The notes under the pieces were generated by a model. That model ran no database searches. It was not told where the DNA came from and was given only the letters and a program-made list of their open reading frames with translations. A program made the translations under genes and the position numbers. 64,000 bases of DNA from Triticum aestivum (Eukaryota > Streptophyta > Magnoliopsida > Poales > Poaceae): positions 522,293,184 to 522,357,183 of the forward strand of contig NC_057795.1 of assembly GCF_018294505.1 (NCBI RefSeq). The letters are read 5' to 3'. The stretch's first letter is position 1, and the number at the start of each line of letters is the position of its first letter. Below are positions 1 through 9,619 of this stretch, piece after piece.

Positions 1-978
1 TAGGCGTGTCTGCTGGAGTCTGGTCACATGCATGGACGAACTGATCTTCCGTGTCTTGCAGGGATAGTCCAGGCACCAACGTAGTACAACACTTCTCTAG
101 TACTATCGCTCGTCTCCCTCTTCTATTAATTCACCCGACTTGCGGGGCCGAGGAGTGTGCCTATGGTCGGTTCTCAATTGCCGTCCCACATATGTGTGCG
201 AACGCAATTTGACGCGCGTTCGATTCGGAGAGCAGCGTGCCAGACAGACCGACCGTCTGGGGTGCGAGGCGAACGCGACGGGCGGGCTGTATACTCCATA
301 CATGTGTACCGCCGTTTTCTAGACGATTTGCTCCATGGCGCGGGCGCAATCCATGGATACAAAATTAGTATTTGTATACTATTTAAAAGTCGAGGGTGGG
401 GCTTTTCCTGCCCGGTAGGCGGCGGGACAGTTCCGCCTAGTCGGTTCGACAGAGACGCGAGAAGACGAGGGAGTAGGCTGCTGCAAATGTAGGGCTGTGT
501 GATTTGATAGTGAGTTACTGCTGGACAGGTGGGGCCCCGTGATTTGACTTGCCATTATCATTTTAACTACGGCGCTACGACCGGCGTGAGTCTCCTGATT
601 CCTGACCACCTCCATACAGGTGCCTCTCCCAATGCTCCACCATGTAGTAGTAGAGGCTGGCTCTTGCATGAGAGCCCACTTCTCCACTTTTTCCGTGCCT
701 CTCTTTCCTCCACATATGCAAAAAGGCCATGTAAAGCGCACTATTGTACTTAGTTGCTCCTGCAGGTGCTTAAGCTTGCCATATAGGCATAAAGTCTGAT
801 GTGGCAAGTTAATCAAGAAGAGAGAGACTAGTTTGGTGACCCAAGGAAGAAATGGTGCTAAGCGCGTGTACCTAGGTGAAAAGACAATTTTGAGTCTATA
901 ACTTATTAATTAAGCAAACTTAGCAACACCATTTCATTGGAAGAGGTCACCCCTTGGCAAATGCAATAAATACTAGTA
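1..978. other. intergenic, no supported gene
   Basis: Several short overlapping frames are open here on both strands, but none has a recognisable domain, consistent codon pattern or splice signals, so I call no gene. The stretch contains the first copy of a duplicated promoter-like segment (327-553) and ends at a Stowaway MITE. Confidence 0.6.
327..553 (+). repeat. diverged direct repeat, copy 1 (partner 2748-2917)
   Basis: The order of short blocks matches 2748-2917: TTTGCTCCATGGCG, CAATCCAT, a TTTAAAAG block, a G-rich block, GTGATTTGA, TTACTGCTGGA, GGGGCC and a second GTGATTTGAC. The copies differ by indels. The second copy is followed by a TATAAAT-like box, so the unit may be a duplicated promoter or 5' leader. 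That role is inference. Confidence 0.6.
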
Positions 979-1063
979 CTCCCTGTGTCCCATTGTATAA
1001 GAACGTTTTTGACACTACACTAGCTAGTGTCAAAAATGTTCTTATATTATGGGACGGAGGGAG
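979..1063. mobile_element. Stowaway MITE (85 bp)
   Basis: The element opens with CTCCCTGTGTCCCATTGTAT and closes with the near-perfect reverse complement ending GGGACGGAGGGAG. It is flanked by TA on both sides (977-978 and 1064-1065), the usual Stowaway/Tc1-mariner target duplication. The two arms nearly meet around CACTAGCTAGTG, so the whole element can fold into one hairpin. It has no coding capacity. The sequence is typical of the abundant short Triticeae Stowaway families. Confidence 0.93.
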
Positions 1064-1141
1064 TACGAAGAAAGAGATAGAGAGGAGTAAAAAATACACT
1101 TATAGACAACCTTATAGCCAACCTTGTTGTAGTATGAGTGA

Positions 1142-1580
1142 CTAACTGATGACTATGTATGACATGCCAACATCAGATAGCCTAACGCACCATGTTAAAT
1201 CTCCAAGGGAGCGACCACGTGAGCGATGCGACGGTCGTGGTAGGCACGACCATGATACGGGCTGCTGGCAGCCCATGGATCTGAGATCAAATGGTCGCAT
1301 GCTAAGTTGCTGAGAATTTGCAGAATAACCCTTCAGGATAGGATATTCACCCACAGGTCTAGAATCATGCCATGCTACCGTTCGCTCTCCGATCCAAGGG
1401 CTCTGGGCCCGTATCATGGGAGAATGGAAAGCCACTACCCTGCCGTTCGCACACTGGCAGTTCGCTCCTACTCGTCCCCGCATGTCCTTTAATACTATGG
1501 CAGTTCGCTCCTAGTTGTCCCGTCCATTCACATTAGTACATTACGGCAGTTCCACTAATCCTAACCCTCCTCCCAAATCC
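1142..1580 (+). promoter_or_regulatory. upstream region of exonuclease copy 1
   Basis: The last part of this stretch (about 1450-1580) resembles the sequence before the second exonuclease copy: both have CAGTTCGCTCC or CAGTTTGCTCC, a following CCCGTCC, ACATTAGT and a CCTCC(C)AAATCCATGG start context. This suggests the duplicated unit included a 5' flank. I see no convincing TATA box close to the start. Confidence 0.45.
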
Positions 1581-2299
1581 ATGGCGTCCCAAATCTCCCC
1601 GATCGGCGGTGAGTACAATGTTAGAACCATCATCGGCGATGAGTTCGACGTCATCTACACCCGTTCTTCCGCAACGGTGAAAGGATGACTTTCTCGCTTC
1701 AAACGCATGTTCGAAGACTCAGATAATGAGTGGGTCGCTGGCTAGATGTTGAGTACACCACAGTCGTGGGACGAGAGAAGGATCTAAAGGACGAAGAGAG
1801 GAAGAAGCCCGCCATGATCCAGGTTTGCGTGCATGACTTATGCTTGGTCTACCACATATGCCATGCCGACATTGAGTGCCAGGATTTTAAGGACTTCCTC
1901 GAGAGCAACCTAGTCAAATTCGTTACTGTAGACTTTGGTAACGACAAAGAATTCCTGCGTCGGAAAGGCCTCATTGTAGGCAACACCTTTGACCTCCAAA
2001 ACAATCGGCTGGTGTCCTCTCGTCAGCCTTCAATGCTGACCCTGGCAGGAGCCATGTTTCATCCTTCATACAGTAAACTGGACAAACCTCCATACACGTT
2101 TCATCGTCATGCATGGCAGCCGAATGTACTAGATATAGACCACATGCAGTACGCTGCAATGGATGGCTACCTTTGTTTCAATATCTACAAGGGTTGGATG
2201 AAGAGCAACAACCAACTGGGCGGTTCAAGCAAAGAAGTAACAGCCAAGAGGAAGAGGGACAAGGACGAGGTCGAGGACGTGGACGAGGACTCCGAGTAA
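1581..2299 (+). pseudogene. WRN-like 3'-5' exonuclease (DEDDy), N-terminus broken
   Basis: The conceptual product belongs to the 3'-5' exonuclease domain family related to the exonuclease part of Werner helicase, enzymes that trim nucleic acid 3' ends using two metal ions. All the expected catalytic motifs are visible: DVEYT (motif I), a VDFGNDKEFL segment (motif II) and YAAMD (Yx3D, motif III), followed by a basic-acidic tail rich in K, R, D and E. The ATG at 1581 reads MASQISP and runs into a TGA near 1686. A one-base deletion near 1742 then shifts the frame relative to the copy at 30898, so the full domain is read only from the ATG at 1730 (189 codons), which begins just before motif I. 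It appears intronless. A short form starting at 1730 could still be translated, but it would lack the first beta strand context, so pseudogene is my preferred call. Confidence 0.75.
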
Positions 2300-3206
2300 G
2301 GTGGCAGTGTCATTGCTCATGGTGGTTATGCAGTGTCTACCGGAATAGTTGCAAAGTTTAATTTCAGGTGTGCTTAATTTAATTTGAGGGGTGTGTTGTG
2401 CTGAGCCCCCAGCAGAACTATGTTATGTTTCTTCTTGTTACTTTAACTCTTCAGTATGTACATACTAGTATTTCTTACATTTCATCTTTTAGTTGGTATA
2501 GTACTACCACTCGCTTCTTCACATTATATACGTACAATATATATGGCCAACATCATATAGCCAGCAGTTTAGTTGTCAAAGAATTTCAGGGTGCTTAGTT
2601 TTGTCAAAGAATTCCAGGGTGCTTAGTTTTATTTGAGGGGTGGGTTGTGCTGGACACCATTATTGTGACTAGCCTTTTTAATAGTACTATATGCATAATT
2701 TGGCGACGAGCGCTCTCTATATGTACCACCTTTTTTTTATTTCAAGTTTTGCTCCATGGCGCAATCCATCGATACTACTGCTGTACAAAAGTTTACATTT
2801 TTTAAAAGGCTAGAGGGCGGGCAGTCTAGCTTGGTCGGTCTCACGAGAGGCGAGGGCCTTTGTGATTTGACGGCTCATTACTGCTGGAAGGCGGGGCCTT
2901 GTGATTTGACTGCTCGTATAAATGCGCCGACGACCTGATCGAGGAGGAGCAAAGAACCGTGCGGTATACTCAAGTTTTCCACTGGAGTAGTACTGCGACA
3001 GAGGAGCACGAAACACGGCAGCCCAGTGCCATATGGCGATAAAAATGATCTAATTTGCTAGTCATCTCATTGTTAGCATTGTTCTATTCATTCCCTCAAA
3101 AAACAAAAACCATTATTCTATTCATGCCTCGCAGAGAACGTGACACGTGCGGCGAAACACTCGAAGCAAAAGATGAAACACAGCAACAAAATAAGAAGGA
3201 AGATTA
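2300..3206. other. 3' flank of exonuclease copy 1, with small duplications
   Basis: About 2340-2460 matches the 3' flank of the second exonuclease copy (31680-31760: GGGTGTGTTGTG, AGCAGAACTATGTT), so the duplication includes the 3' side. A 28-base unit is tandemly duplicated at 2573-2628. The block TTTGAGGGGTG.GTTGTGCTG occurs twice (about 2382 and 2631). No gene is supported here. Confidence 0.55.
2748..2917 (+). repeat. diverged direct repeat, copy 2 (partner 327-553)
   Basis: This is the partner of the segment at 327-553, sharing the same order of blocks (TTTGCTCCATGGCG, CAATCCAT, TTTAAAAGGC, GTGATTTGA twice, TTACTGCTGGA). Directly after it lies CTCGTATAAATGCGCC, a plausible TATA box on the plus strand, but no plus-strand gene follows it. 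Confidence 0.6.
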
Positions 3207-3941
3207 TCACCCCAAATGATCTAATTCGCCGTGGAGTCGTAACTGCTTCTTCATCGCCTCCACGACCTCCATCTCCTTGCGCGTCTCCTCTGCCATCTTC
3301 TTTATTCTGTCCATGACGCGGGATTTCTGGACACGAGCCTTCATCATCTGTTCCGTGGCCGCATTATGTACCTTGATAGCAGCCGGGTGCTCGATGCGGA
3401 GCTTCGCCAACTCCTCCTTCTGTTCCATGATGAGGGCCTGCAGCATCTTCATCGAGGAACTACTATTCTCATGCAGCTTCTTCCAGCCGGCATTCTTCTC
3501 CTTCAATAGGTCGATCTCGTGGCAGAGCTTCGCCTTGTCCTCCTGAAGTCGCAGGATTTCGCCGGTCACCTTCTTCTTCGAGGCAATGCTCTTCTTCAGT
3601 AGCATCACCAAGCCGGCGGTCAACTCCCCCTGCTGACTGAGCTCAGCGGGCATGTCGTCGAGACTCTCCTTCGGCAACTCCGTGAAGTCTTGGATGCACT
3701 CCTTCTGCTTATTGAGGTGCTTCTTGAGCTGATCGGGCATGCCGTCGAGGGATAATGACTCTAGCTCCACCGGTTCGGCATGTTCGCCTCCACGGCTAGG
3801 GCGCTCCTAGGAGCCATCGCCTGCCCGTGAGAGATCTTTCGAGGTCTCTGCGTGGCGGCGATCCCTCTTTTTTTCCACAACCTTGGTTTCCGCTCCCTTG
3901 TTACTAGTAGTTCTCGACCTAGAGCTCTGCTCACCGGTCAT
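3207..3941 (-). pseudogene. coiled-coil protein, one in-frame stop
   Basis: I do not recognise this protein. Read from the ATG at 3941, the frame opens with MTGEQSSRSRTT and a basic, hydrophilic N-terminus, meets a single TAG at 3807-3809 (codon 45), and then continues in the same frame for 200 codons to the stop at 3207. The remaining 187 residues from the internal Met at 3770 are rich in K, E, L, Q and M with heptad-like spacing (for example LRLQEDKAKL and KKMAEETRKEMEVVEAMKK), indicating a long coiled coil. There is no signal peptide or membrane segment. The N-terminus before the stop has the same hydrophilic character, so this looks like one gene with a nonsense mutation. Translation from 3770 or stop read-through are alternatives. 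It is convergent with exonuclease copy 1. Confidence 0.6.
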
Positions 3942-4494
3942 GGCAACGACGGACGAAGAAGAAGCACTTATGAGGAGGAAAGGTAGAGTAATTTTTGATT
4001 AGGTAGTTCCCCTTTTTATAACCTAAGTACTAGCACTAGTAGTACTAATACCTGCATAGTGGGAACATGGTCAGGTTTGGTACGTACTAGTAGGTGTGAG
4101 CAGGCTTTCGAATGTGATGGGAACAAGGTAAAGATTAATTGATGGTTTTGGTTTCGAGGCCCAAAACGGCTCCCGATGAGTTTAGCGGAACATAAATTTC
4201 AAGTACTACACTGCTCAAATGCGTCCGCCCGTGTACCCGCGTGTACGTGCGAGGGAATGAGTGCGTGCGTGGCGTGCGTGCACATCTTCGCTTCGTGCAT
4301 GTACCGCCAGTATGGCTCAGGGAGGACGAGTACATTCTTCTGGAACCAGCAACACGTCACTGTGATCAATCCACACAAGGAGGTCGCGACAACGCCTCCA
4401 CATGTGCCACGTGGCTTCATGAACTGTAAGACAAACACTGTGTAGCATGCCATTGGTATTCTAATTTACGTGTTTTGCACATACTCGAAGTACT
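3942..4494. other. intergenic, nothing recognised
   Basis: The stretch contains low-complexity ACTAGTA-type repeats near 4025-4095 and a GTGCGTGCGTGGCGTGCGTG tract near 4260. Short frames are open on both strands, but none is supported. Confidence 0.5.
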
Positions 4495-4656
4495 AGTAAG
4501 GTACACATGCATTGCACGCATCAGATTTTGCAACCAAATTATGAATAAATACCACACTATAGCATGTAAGTTCTGAGTCATATATGCGCGATGTAGCCCT
4601 TTGTTTAATTCTTATAGTTCATCTCATTCAAAATCAATTAGTTTTTATAAAAAAGC

Positions 4657-4939
4657 TAAGAACGCATGAATAGGAAAAACATGGGATTATAGTGGAATGT
4701 CGTCTTGAATCCTACAGGATTGTACGAGTGTTTGATTGTGCATATAAAAAATGAAGAATTCTTTCAAAGAGGTTTGAGTGGATGGGATGTTTCCTATGAA
4801 ATCTAGTGCAAATGAATCATATGGAAAAATTCCTATGGTTTACAATCCTACGAATCAAACAACCAAGATCGGAAAAATTCCTAATGATTAGAATCCTCCA
4901 AAATTCCTTTGAGAATCCTTTGAATCAAAGAAGCCCTTA
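4657..4939. mobile_element. nested MITE inside the left arm
   Basis: This segment interrupts the left arm: the right arm lacks it and joins GCTA directly to the TATTTTA sequence. Its right end reads GAATCAAAGAAGCCCT followed by TAA, and its left side begins after TAA. Inside are repeated AAAATTCCTATGG and GGAAAAATTCCTA motifs typical of a grass MITE family that ends in ...CAAAGAAGCCC. The left terminus is degenerate or truncated. PIF/Harbinger is the likely superfamily, given the possible TAA duplication, but this is not certain. Confidence 0.5.
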
Positions 4940-5251
4940 ATATATTTTATGATTCATGGAATTGTGCATTGTAAAGCATGAAGTAGAAACAAATAATGGC
5001 AATTCAACTAGAAAAAAAGTTTGGGCAGTTATGATACGGAAGATTCTAGAACAAAAGAGAACCACTGTTGTTTTGAGGTTTGTGCATTATGCTTAAGTTC
5101 AACCATGGAGTCTGCTAGATTGTATATGTGGCAAAATCTGGTGGGGGGCTAGAAGATGGTGCGAGGGGCCGAGTGGAGGTAGACTATGAAGGAATGCACA
5201 AGTGCGAGATCGATATTTAGAGAGAGGGGCGAACATGTGCGCTGTTGCACG

Positions 5252-5471
5252 CAGTGGCGGAGCCATGAAAAATAAATGAGCTAGGGGGCCAAGCATTGCT
5301 AATCCTTTACGAGGAGGGCTAATCCTTTAAAGAAAAAATAAATAATCCTTTACGATGAAATTAAACCTTCTTTAGCAGCAATTGTCTAATGATCACATTC
5401 ATATTAGCCTCGATATATAGTGATGTTAGGGGGGGGGGGCAGGGCCCTTACTGCCCCTGTCTTCGCCATTG
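5252..5471. mobile_element. MITE with CAGTGGCGGAGC-type ends
   Basis: The left end is CAGTGGCGGAGCCA and the reverse complement of the right end is CAATGGCGAAGACA. The element is flanked by TGCACG on both sides (5246-5251 and 5472-5477). CAGTGGCGGAGC ends are common in grass hAT- or Mutator-like MITEs, whose duplications are usually 8-9 bases, so the outer bases may have diverged. The interior has a run of nine or more G near 5430 and no coding capacity. Confidence 0.65.
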
Positions 5472-6694
5472 TGCACGCGTCTGAGAGATGAAGCGGAAGG
5501 CATGGATGATGAGAGGGGGACGTTGGATATATAATTAATGTGAGTGTATTAGCTATTTATATTAATCCTATATAGAGAGGTATAGATTGATCGATGTGGA
5601 CGTGGGAAAGAGGGTGAGACCTCACTGGATATATCGATGATCGGTTTGTGTGGAAAACTATGAAAGACCTAGCTATATACACACATACATAGAGGAACAT
5701 TGATCGTTGTGCATGCACGCGTGAGAGATAAAGAATGCCCGGTATGATGGAGATGGGGATGTGTGTAGGTGTGTGCCTTCATGGGAGACCGACCTGAAGA
5801 AAAAGATTGCGTGCGTGCGATAGATAACCCCGACTGGTAGTGTGTGTGCATGCATGCACGAGAGAAAGTTAGTGGTACGATTATAAAGAGCAGACTACTA
5901 TGTGGGTGTAAAAGAATAGGTGAGGTCATAATCAATGTAAAGTTGAATTCAAATATTTGAATAAGAGATCCTGATGTTTGAAACCCATGCATGCATGAAT
6001 ATAATGGAGATCTGCGTGGTGTGGTTTGGAAACAAGCATGTTGTAATGTATACACATTGAACAAGGTCAGACTGATTTGAATTTGAGATACCGATGGCAG
6101 ACATCATTTGCCCATGTCGCATCCATGCATGGACACACTATTCTAATTGGAGATGATGGGCTGCTTTCGCATCACATATCTATATCTATACCCCTATATA
6201 TTATATTATATATTTTTTATATTGTGTGCGGATAACTTTAACTTTGAAAGATGGTCGTTGGATGAGGCTAATCCGATGGTCCAAAGATGGCAAATTTGAG
6301 CACTATTGCCCGTTGGATATCATCTAGATTCCACCAGATTTCGCCACATGTATAATCTAGAAGACTCCATGGTTGAACTTAAGCATAATGCACAAACATC
6401 AAAACACAAGCACTTCTTATTTGTTCTAGAATCTTCTGTATCAGAATTGCCCAAATGTTTTTCTACATGATTTGCCATTTTTTTTACTTTATGTCTTACA
6501 ACGCACAATTCCATGAATCTTAAAATAGAGTAGCTTTCTTATAAAAACTAGATGATTTTGAATGAAATGAACTATAAGAATGAAACGAACATCTACATCA
6601 TGCATATATGACTCAAAGCTTGCATGCTATAATGTGGTATTTATTCATAATTTGGTTGCCAAATCTCATGCGTGCAATGCATGTGTACCTTACT

Positions 6695-7289
6695 CCAGTC
6701 TAAGTGGTGTTTGTGTGTGTGTTGTGCGTGTTGAGGTGCAAATTGTCTTTTTTGGGTACACGTTAAGCTTGTTCTTCTGAAATTTCATGCCGTGCCTTGT
6801 TATGCCGAAAATTGAAGCTAGCGTCTCTGTCTATCGTGCTGCCAAACTCCCGCCTCTTCAACCCGCGCCATGTTAGCCCGAAATATTTAAGATATATCTT
6901 TGTATCGTTGTGCTCCGACAACTCCCTCCATCTCAACCTGCGCCTTGCTATTCCGAAATTACAACACGCGTGAAAAATCCCACCTCCTGTGAAATCCCGA
7001 CATGTGAAATGCCCGTGGTACCCCTGAACCGAAAGAACCGCCTCAAATCAATGGGGGTTACTTTCGTAACTTACCCCACATTTCGGACAAGCGCGTCTCT
7101 AAGCCATGGTTCCCCACTGCCATCCCATCCGCCCACCCATTCTTACACCGAGGTTGTGAAAACCCGTGACGAAACCCCACACCCTGCTTCGTCCTCCACC
7201 TAGCCGGAGCCTCCTCCCCGACGACGTCGTCCACAGCAACACCTCGATGTCCCTCATACACCGAACCGGATAAGGATCCGTCGTCGATC
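6695..7289. other. gene-poor stretch upstream of the exon-amplified gene
   Basis: The sequence is AT-rich to about 6900, then becomes C-rich with CCTCC and CATCC blocks that look like a grass 5' leader. No frame can be supported by motif or splice signal. Confidence 0.4.
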
Positions 7290-7468
7290 TCATCGTCCCG
7301 CCGGTTCAACCACCCCGTCCTCCACCTCCAAGGAGCTGCCCCGATGTTCCCCTCGTCTTTCGCGCCACCTCCATTCCCACACCACCGTCTTCACCTGCAC
7401 CACCGGAAGAGCATCATCATCACCGTTTCCTCGGATGAAGTTGTGGCCTAATCGGCGCCACCAAAGAG
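7290..7468 (+). CDS. possible first E1 exon of the exon-amplified gene
   Basis: The 3' end reads GCGCCACCAAAGAG followed by GTTGTACACT, which matches the exon-intron junction of the E1 exon ending at 8636 (GCCAAAGAG followed by GTTGTACACT) and resembles the one at 9619 (GCAAGAGAG followed by GTCGCACTCT). Upstream is a C-rich segment with no certain frame or acceptor, so this may be a 5' leader exon rather than coding. It is included because the junction similarity to two downstream exons is clear. Confidence 0.35.
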
Positions 7469-7634
7469 GTTGTACACTAATCGCCGCATTTTCTTCTTGA
7501 TTCGATCTCACGGTGCTGCCGGCGCTCGGTCCCGAGCCGACACAGTGCGGCTCCATCCACGGCGGTGTCGCCGGCCACTTCCTCCACGTCGTTGCTCCCT
7601 CGGTGGTGACGTCCACATCAGTAGGAGCTGCTGC

Positions 7635-7748
7635 TGCTTTAGCTCTCGCTCGCGTTGCTGCTCTGCTCTTGCTCTCGGTCCCCTGCCTGGTCTACTCTTG
7701 CTCGCGCTGCTGCTCTCGCTCTTGCTCTTGCTTGCGATGCTGCTCTGA
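7635..7748. repeat. low-complexity GCTCTCGCTCTTGCT tract
   Basis: Imperfect repeats of GCTCTTGCTCTCG and CGCTGCTGCTCTCGC run through this stretch. The resulting Leu/Ala/Ser-rich open frames come from the repeat and are not evidence of a protein. Confidence 0.7.
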
Positions 7749-7751
7749 TTT

Positions 7752-8208
7752 GGCTACACTTTAGTCGACTGAATCGACTTTTGGGTCAGTCGATTTTCAA
7801 GGGGTGGGCTCTCCAGGGTGAAGGAAGAACCAGCCGCAGCGGGGAGGGGGGCTCGCCGGAGAGGTGCCCCACTATCTATCTAAGGGTTCAAGATGGGGCG
7901 GTGGTCGCCGGCGGTGGCGGGGCGGTGGCATGGGGATCGCCGGAGAAAAAGCTCGGCATGGGGGGGGGAGGGGGAGGGGGCCTAGAGGGATGGCCGGGGC
8001 AGCGGCAGACCGGCAGTGGGGAGTGTTTCGGGCGGGCAGGGCAGCGCACCGCCGGCCGTGGGCGGCACGGGGCTGCTGTTTGGCCGGTGGTGGCTGGCGG
8101 CTCAGGGGGGTGGAGGTTGAAGATGAACCGCAGGCCCTTGATTTCGTATCCAACGGCTGCAAAATCGACTGACCAGAGATGAAAAAGTGAGTCGACCGAT
8201 GTGTAGCC
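7752..8208. mobile_element. inverted-repeat element (MITE-like), GGCTACAC ends
   Basis: The left arm starts GGCTACACTTTAGTCGACTG and includes GGTCAGTCGATTTT. The right arm is its diverged reverse complement, with CGACTGACCAG, AGTCGACCGA and a final GTGTAGCC. The arms are about 50 bases. The interior is very G-rich (GGGGGGGGAGGGGGAGGGGG near 7961) and contains TATCCAACGGCTG, a motif common in grass MULE-type MITEs. I could not find a convincing target duplication. The open frames inside come from GC-rich composition. Confidence 0.5.
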
Positions 8209-8224
8209 TCACCTTGCTAGTGCG

Positions 8225-8324
8225 TTCAGTTTCGACAGCAAAATTCAGTTTCGACAGCAAAATTCAGTTTCGACAGTTAGGTTCAGTTTCGACAGTTTAG
8301 TTCAGTTTCGACAGTTAAGTTCAG
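8225..8324. repeat. 19-bp tandem repeat, about 5 copies
   Basis: The unit TTCAGTTTCGACAGCAAAA starts at 8225, 8244, 8263, 8282 and 8301, with a partial sixth copy at 8320. The first two units are identical. Later units change only in the last four or five bases (TTAGG, TTTAG, TTAAG). It lies directly beside the inverted-repeat element at 7752-8208. Confidence 0.9.
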
Positions 8325-8450
8325 AGATGAGCGGCTGATGTATTTTACATCTAGCACTTTGTGGTTATGTATTTTACGTCATGTATTGGAGATGCTATTA
8401 GAATTCCACTCAGGTTAACGTTGTTTGTTGTCTCTCTTGTCCTGCTTCAG

Positions 8451-8636
8451 CCTCGGCGTCGTACAACTCACCGGAGCTGCTCCAACCACGAAACCCTCCA
8501 TCACAGCGGAGCAGTACCTCGGGCTCCATCTCCAGATGACTAAGATCTTCTTCCCCTCCTCGGACAGCAAAGTCAACCGGAGCATCCTCACCGGCCAACC
8601 TAATCACGCTGAGATCGACATGGCTTTGCCAAAGAG
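8451..8636 (+). CDS. E1 exon, intact copy
   Basis: The exon follows CTTGTCCTGCTTCAG and ends before GTTGTACA. It is 186 bases and open in the frame reading LGVVQLTGAAPTTKPSITAE and ending EIDMALPKR. It is homologous to the exon at 9455-9619, sharing the AAPTT start and an IFFP motif in the middle. Both lengths are multiples of three, so extra copies would not disturb the downstream frame. Function is unknown. Confidence 0.5.
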
Positions 8637-8879
8637 GTTGTACACTTGTTGCATCTCATTTTTACTCTACATGTCATATATATTGTCCACTGAGCACTCG
8701 TAGTAACGGGAAATACGATTATTTTATCCTACTATATGACAAGCAGTGAGGTACCAGGCAACTTAGCTATCCGTGATGGACTCTCTTGAACGCCATAATT
8801 AATTATCTCTGCGCGTTTGAGCTGTGCATTCGTCGATGGGCCTAGGAGTTGAGCTAGTATGGCAGTGGCCTGGGTCCAA

Positions 8880-9371
8880 AGTAATAGAAGTAGCACAAAA
8901 ACATTTTTTTAGTGTAGGATTTTCCTTGCTCAAACATTTTTTTAGTGTAGGAAAAGTTAATGAAAAACATAGGAATTGGAAAGTTTCCTATGGTACTAGT
9001 TTTCATGAATTTGGTGCAAAGGAATGGAGCAAAGGAAAACTGTAGGATTTGTTCCTTTAGTGTCTCCTTGAAAGAAAAATCGTAGGAATTCTAATTTCCA
9101 CTTCTCCTCCTTTTCATATTCCTATTCATCAAGCACAAGACTAAGAGATAGTAGCATAATAGCATTATAACCGTATATTTTCTTGTGGTTTGACTTAATC
9201 TCACCATGCTTTTTTGCATCCTGTGATCTTCCAATTGTTGTGAATCAAACACCCAGATTGGCAGAAATCCTGTGTTTTTAAATTCTCTATTTTGCACGTG
9301 CATTCCTATCCTATTCTTGTCTATTTCCTATCCCTGCATTGTTAGAATCCTCAAATTAAAACAAGCCCTTA
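8880..9371. mobile_element. degenerate MITE-like segment in an intron
   Basis: The segment has repeated CCTATTC, GGAATT and TTCCTATGG motifs and ends AAACAAGCCCTTA, like the nested element at 4657-4939 (AAGAAGCCCTTAA). A 24-base segment CAAAAACATTTTTTTAGTGTAGGA-type sequence is duplicated near 8898 and 8935. The left boundary is not defined. Coordinates are approximate. Confidence 0.35.
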
Positions 9372-9454
9372 CTCAATTACTTCTGTTACAGATATGTGTC
9401 AAAGAAAACCTTGTGTGGTTTGTCCTGCTCCTGTGGCGCTGTGTTCCACCCCAG

Positions 9455-9619
9455 GTCAGCTGCTCCAACAACGGAAGGGTTCACCACAGCAGGGATCCGC
9501 TCTCCAGACTGTCTTTCGCCGCCTCTGATCTTCTTCCCCGCCGCCGGCAGCCACGACAACTGCATTACCATCATCAACTGAGCAGATGACCTTGAGGACT
9601 ACACGGGTCCGCAAGAGAG
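9455..9619 (+). pseudogene. E1 exon, copy with an internal stop
   Basis: The exon follows CCACCCCAG and ends GCAAGAGAG before GT. It is 165 bases, in phase with the first E1 copy, and reads SAAPTTEGFTTAGIRS then IFFPAAGS, but meets a TGA after CITIIN. The retained reading frame length and splice sites with a broken frame suggest a duplicated exon in decay or one skipped in the mature transcript. Confidence 0.45.

Larger units (their letters stand above)
4495..6694. repeat. long inverted repeat (candidate non-autonomous DNA transposon)
   Basis: The left arm (4495-5145) and right arm (6330-6694) are reverse complements over about 360 bases. Shared landmarks include GTACACATGCATTGCACGCAT at the outer ends, CCAAATTATGAATAAATACC, GAGTCATATATGC, TTCATGGAATTGTGC, GAAGATTCTAGAACAAA and GTTCAACCATGGAGTCT. 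The left arm is longer because of an insertion at 4657-4939. The 1.2 kb spacer holds another MITE and no recognisable gene. Long terminal inverted repeats around a non-coding core suggest a Mutator-like or foldback element, but I cannot define a clean target duplication. Two diverged solo copies in opposite orientation would look the same. Confidence 0.6.

Noticed and set aside
379..816. 145-codon minus-strand open frame
   Set aside because: It has no domain, no homologous frame in the duplicated copy at 2748-2917, and runs through promoter-like repeat sequence.
5669..6064. 131-codon minus-strand frame rich in Ser, His and Thr
   Set aside because: It lies in the non-coding core of the inverted-repeat structure and is explained by CAT/TGCATG-type low-complexity sequence.
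7655..8182. 175-codon frame with Leu/Ala then Gly-rich sequence
   Set aside because: It spans a GCTCTTGCT repeat and the G-rich interior of an inverted-repeat element. Composition explains it.
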